A stretch of DNA of 17,061 nucleotides from Flavobacteriales bacterium UBA2619 (lineage in GTDB: Bacteria; Bacteroidota; Bacteroidia; Flavobacteriales_D; Sanyastnellaceae). Both the position numbers and the translations under genes were made by a program. Shown here piece by piece: positions 15,429 through 17,061 of the stretch. The stretch is from NCBI GenBank assembly GCA_002339135.1, contig DDJR01000016.1, positions 2,984 through 20,044 of the forward strand, in the 5' to 3' direction. Position 1 is the first letter of the stretch, and every line of letters begins with the position of its first letter. The notes under the pieces are model-generated. The model searched no databases, was not told the DNA's origin, and was given only the letters and a program-made list of their open reading frames with translations.

Positions 15429-16112
15429 GTGAAAAAAACGATAGCGGTTATTGGAACAGGGCGCTCGGGCACGAACTTTTTTGCGGCAGTTCTTTCGGAG
15501 CTAGGCAAAGATGTTCAGCATGAGAAGTTTGGGGCTGACGGAATTGCTTCTTGGTGCCTTGTGGCTGATTGTGACCAAGCTGTATATGGTCCCGGTGGAA
15601 ACATGATCACCTCAGACTTTGCGATCGGACACCAGCTACGTGACCCTTTAAAAACCATAGGCTCTCTCACGACATTTAACAAGGCTAGTTGGAGATACAT
15701 CACAGAGAACACCTCTGTTGCCATGCCTCGAAAAATGATGCACAGAGCCATGAGACATTGGTTAGACTGGAATGTCAGGGCAGGGGAGAAGGCTAGCTAT
15801 ACTTGGTGGTTAGAGAGCCTCAAAGAAGAAGCTCCCGCTGTTTTAGAATCCCTCGACTGGGGGGTTTCAAATGAAGAATGGCGCGCTGCATATGCAAAGG
15901 CACGCCATGGAGCAAATACAGGCTCAGACAGGTCTGTGAACAGCATCTTCAACGCTAAAGTGGGCCCCATTACACAATGGAGAAGGTACAAGCACACAAA
16001 CAGATCTAACCCAGTAAGCTGGGATGAGTTAAGAGCCATAGACGCTGTTCTGGCAGAGGAGATCTTTCAATATGCGAGCTCCATGAATCCTCCCCATTCT
16101 TTAACATCGTGA
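15429..16112 (+). CDS. Sulfotransferase-like P-loop protein
   Basis: A 227-residue cytoplasmic-looking protein that resembles PAPS-dependent sulfotransferases. GTGRSGTNFFAAVL (9-22) matches the phosphosulfate-binding loop, RDPLKTIGS (71-79) resembles the RDPxxxxxS element that contacts the 3'-phosphate, and PVSWDEL (196-202) resembles the late (V/I)S(W/Y)ExL stretch. It is somewhat shorter than typical members (about 250-300), and the region between residues 80 and 190 has many Trp and Arg residues with no motif I recognise. The likely acceptor is a glycan or surface polysaccharide, judged only from the glycosyltransferase immediately downstream. The start is a GTG at 15429, 2 bases after the kinase stop; the stop overlaps the next start. 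A non-sulfating P-loop relative is possible. Confidence 0.72.
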   Translation: MKKTIAVIGTGRSGTNFFAAVLSELGKDVQHEKFGADGIASWCLVADCDQAVYGPGGNMITSDFAIGHQLRDPLKTIGSLTTFNKASWRYITENTSVAMPRKMMHRAMRHWLDWNVRAGEKASYTWWLESLKEEAPAVLESLDWGVSNEEWRAAYAKARHGANTGSDRSVNSIFNAKVGPITQWRRYKHTNRSNPVSWDELRAIDAVLAEEIFQYASSMNPPHSLTS

Positions 16113-17002
16113 GGGTTTCGCTTTTACGAAAAATCCTCCCTGACTTTTTGCGAGTTCCGGTGGTCATCCTCCTTCGAAAAACAGGCATCTCAACTTGGTT
16201 CCAGAATCAACTTTACGCACACGAAGCCTCTGCTCTAAAGAAAAACTTTACAGCCACACTTCCTTCTGTTTCCACCTCTAAAATGAAGGTCCTGATTGTC
16301 TGCGCACACTACAACCACACTGAGTTTCTTCCGGGGTGTGTTTCCAGCATTTTAGAGCAAACCCATACAAATTGGCACCTCATCATTGCTGACGACGCCT
16401 CCACCGACGCCTCCACGAATGCGGTGCTGCGTGATCAATCTAACCGTGACACCAGGATAGACGGTATCACACTTCAGGAAAACTCAGGAGCCTACGTAGC
16501 TCGCAACACAGGCGTTCGTGCATCACAGAAATCAGATTGGACCCATGTGACGTTTATCGACCCTGACGATGTGGCCAACCCAACCTGGCTTCAGCACTCT
16601 TTGGACGTTCTCGCAGGAAGAGAAGGCTCCGTTCGTCCATACATCAGACGTTTCGACACCGCTTTACAGAAACCTTTGCAAGCATACTTTGGGCACTGTC
16701 CCACACTTCATTCCCGCTTCGCTTGGGAACGCGCGGGTGGCTTTTTATCTCTTCGCAGGTCTGGAGACTCTGAGCTAACCCTCAGGATGTCGCATCTTTC
16801 AAAAGATGGACTTACCGTAAATGTAAAAAGCTTTGAAGAGTCGATCAAGTGCAGACATATCCCAGGCAGCGCAACCCACCAAGACCTCACGTCTAGGAAG
16901 TTGATGCTCGAAAACAGAGACGATGAATTGCAGAAAATGAGCCCTTCGGAAATGAAAATCAACTCTCCGGCAATTACAAGCTTTAAAAAATGTAGCGAAT
17001 AG
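16109..17002 (+). CDS. Family 2 glycosyltransferase
   Basis: A 297-residue GT-A fold glycosyltransferase using a nucleotide sugar, probably for surface polysaccharide or protein glycan synthesis at the inner membrane. The GT2 domain begins at about residue 59 (MKVLIVCAHYNHTEFLPGCVSSIL), with nucleotide-binding ADDAS (94-98), ENSGAYVARNTGV (124-136), and the metal-binding DPDD (151-154) following VTFI. A further acidic GDSE lies at 219-222. Residues 1-57 precede the usual fold start and include a hydrophobic, basic segment (VPVVILLRK) that may associate with the membrane. The start is a GTG overlapping the previous stop by 4 bases (GTGA). It is last in the five-gene unit, and its stop codon lies in the loop of the terminator hairpin. 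Donor and acceptor sugars cannot be told. Confidence 0.88.
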   Translation: MRVSLLRKILPDFLRVPVVILLRKTGISTWFQNQLYAHEASALKKNFTATLPSVSTSKMKVLIVCAHYNHTEFLPGCVSSILEQTHTNWHLIIADDASTDASTNAVLRDQSNRDTRIDGITLQENSGAYVARNTGVRASQKSDWTHVTFIDPDDVANPTWLQHSLDVLAGREGSVRPYIRRFDTALQKPLQAYFGHCPTLHSRFAWERAGGFLSLRRSGDSELTLRMSHLSKDGLTVNVKSFEESIKCRHIPGSATHQDLTSRKLMLENRDDELQKMSPSEMKINSPAITSFKKCSE

Positions 17003-17021
17003 CCTTCGCTACATTACTTTT
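16989..17021 (+). terminator. Intrinsic terminator of the T9SS cargo to glycosyltransferase operon
   Basis: A perfect 11-base-pair stem: 16989-16999 (AATGTAGCGAA) pairs with 17005-17015 (TTCGCTACATT). The loop has five bases and begins with the last T of coding sequence; the glycosyltransferase stop codon (17000-17002) is therefore inside the loop. A T-rich run, ACTTTT (17016-17021), follows. It is well placed to end the preceding five-gene unit. Confidence 0.75.
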
Positions 17022-17022
17022 G
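17015..17022 (+). promoter_or_regulatory. -7 promoter element of the tRNA-Leu gene, overlapping the terminator
   Basis: TACTTTTG is an exact match to the Bacteroidota -7 element TAnnTTTG and ends 12 bases before the mature 5' end of the tRNA, leaving a leader of a few bases. It shares its first base with the terminator stem and takes up its T-run. No good -33 TTG is visible, since that stretch lies inside the hairpin. Confidence 0.55.
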
Positions 17023-17034
17023 CTGTCACCATTT

Positions 17035-17061
17035 GCCCGAATGGCGGAACTGGTAGACGCG
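17035..17061 (+). tRNA. tRNA-Leu, 5' part only (cut by the window edge)
   Basis: The last 27 bases read as the 5' part of a leucine tRNA: acceptor strand GCCCGAA, T8 and G9, a long D-arm with GCGG, AACTGGTAGA and its closing CGC, then G. The leading GCC(C)GA.TGG.GGAA..GGTAGAC pattern is typical of bacterial tRNA-Leu, a class II tRNA. The anticodon lies beyond the window, so the isoacceptor is unknown. Confidence 0.85.

Noticed and set aside
1..17061. CRISPR arrays, insertion sequences, integrases, phage genes or toxin-antitoxin pairs
   Set aside because: No spaced direct repeats, terminal inverted repeats or recognisable proteins of these classes were seen; genes fill nearly the whole window.

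Overview
The window looks like a chromosomal segment of a member of the Bacteroidota, probably a flavobacteria-like lineage. The evidence is two different type IX secretion (T9SS) sorting domains, a PorP/SprF-family protein, a DUF4175 protein in the order DUF4175, RsbW-like ATPase, ybeY, mnmG (which I recall as common in that phylum), weak or absent Shine-Dalgarno sequences, and a TAnnTTTG-type promoter element before a tRNA. There is no sign of phage, transposon, integron or CRISPR. No gap between genes exceeds 130 bases.

Layout. (1) Positions 1-5415, minus strand: DUF4175 membrane/coiled-coil protein, RsbW-like ATPase, YbeY rRNA-maturation endonuclease, then the first 393 codons of mnmG, which runs off the left edge. 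Gaps of 9-18 bases suggest one transcript. A perfect 16-base ParB-binding (parS-type) palindrome lies inside the last codons of ybeY, just before mnmG. (2) 5478-8729, plus: a large secreted protein with lamin-tail, Calx-beta-like, OB-like and PKD domains and a type A T9SS signal. (3) 8856-11442, minus: hemW, then a secreted endonuclease/exonuclease/phosphatase-family protein 4 bases behind it. (4) 11481-11960, plus: a stand-alone biotin carboxyl carrier protein. (5) 12015-17002, plus: a tightly packed five-gene unit of T9SS type B cargo, PorP/SprF partner, membrane histidine kinase, sulfotransferase-like protein and family 2 glycosyltransferase. It ends at a strong hairpin whose downstream edge overlaps the promoter of a tRNA-Leu cut by the right edge.

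How the genes fit together. The left block is housekeeping (tRNA and rRNA maturation) plus an envelope protein of unknown role. The centre and right concern the cell surface: one cargo with a type A signal and one with a type B signal, the latter with its expected SprF-like partner. The most system-like feature is the coupling of cargo, SprF, kinase, sulfotransferase and glycosyltransferase. The observation I find most solid and least obvious is the parS-type site embedded in ybeY.
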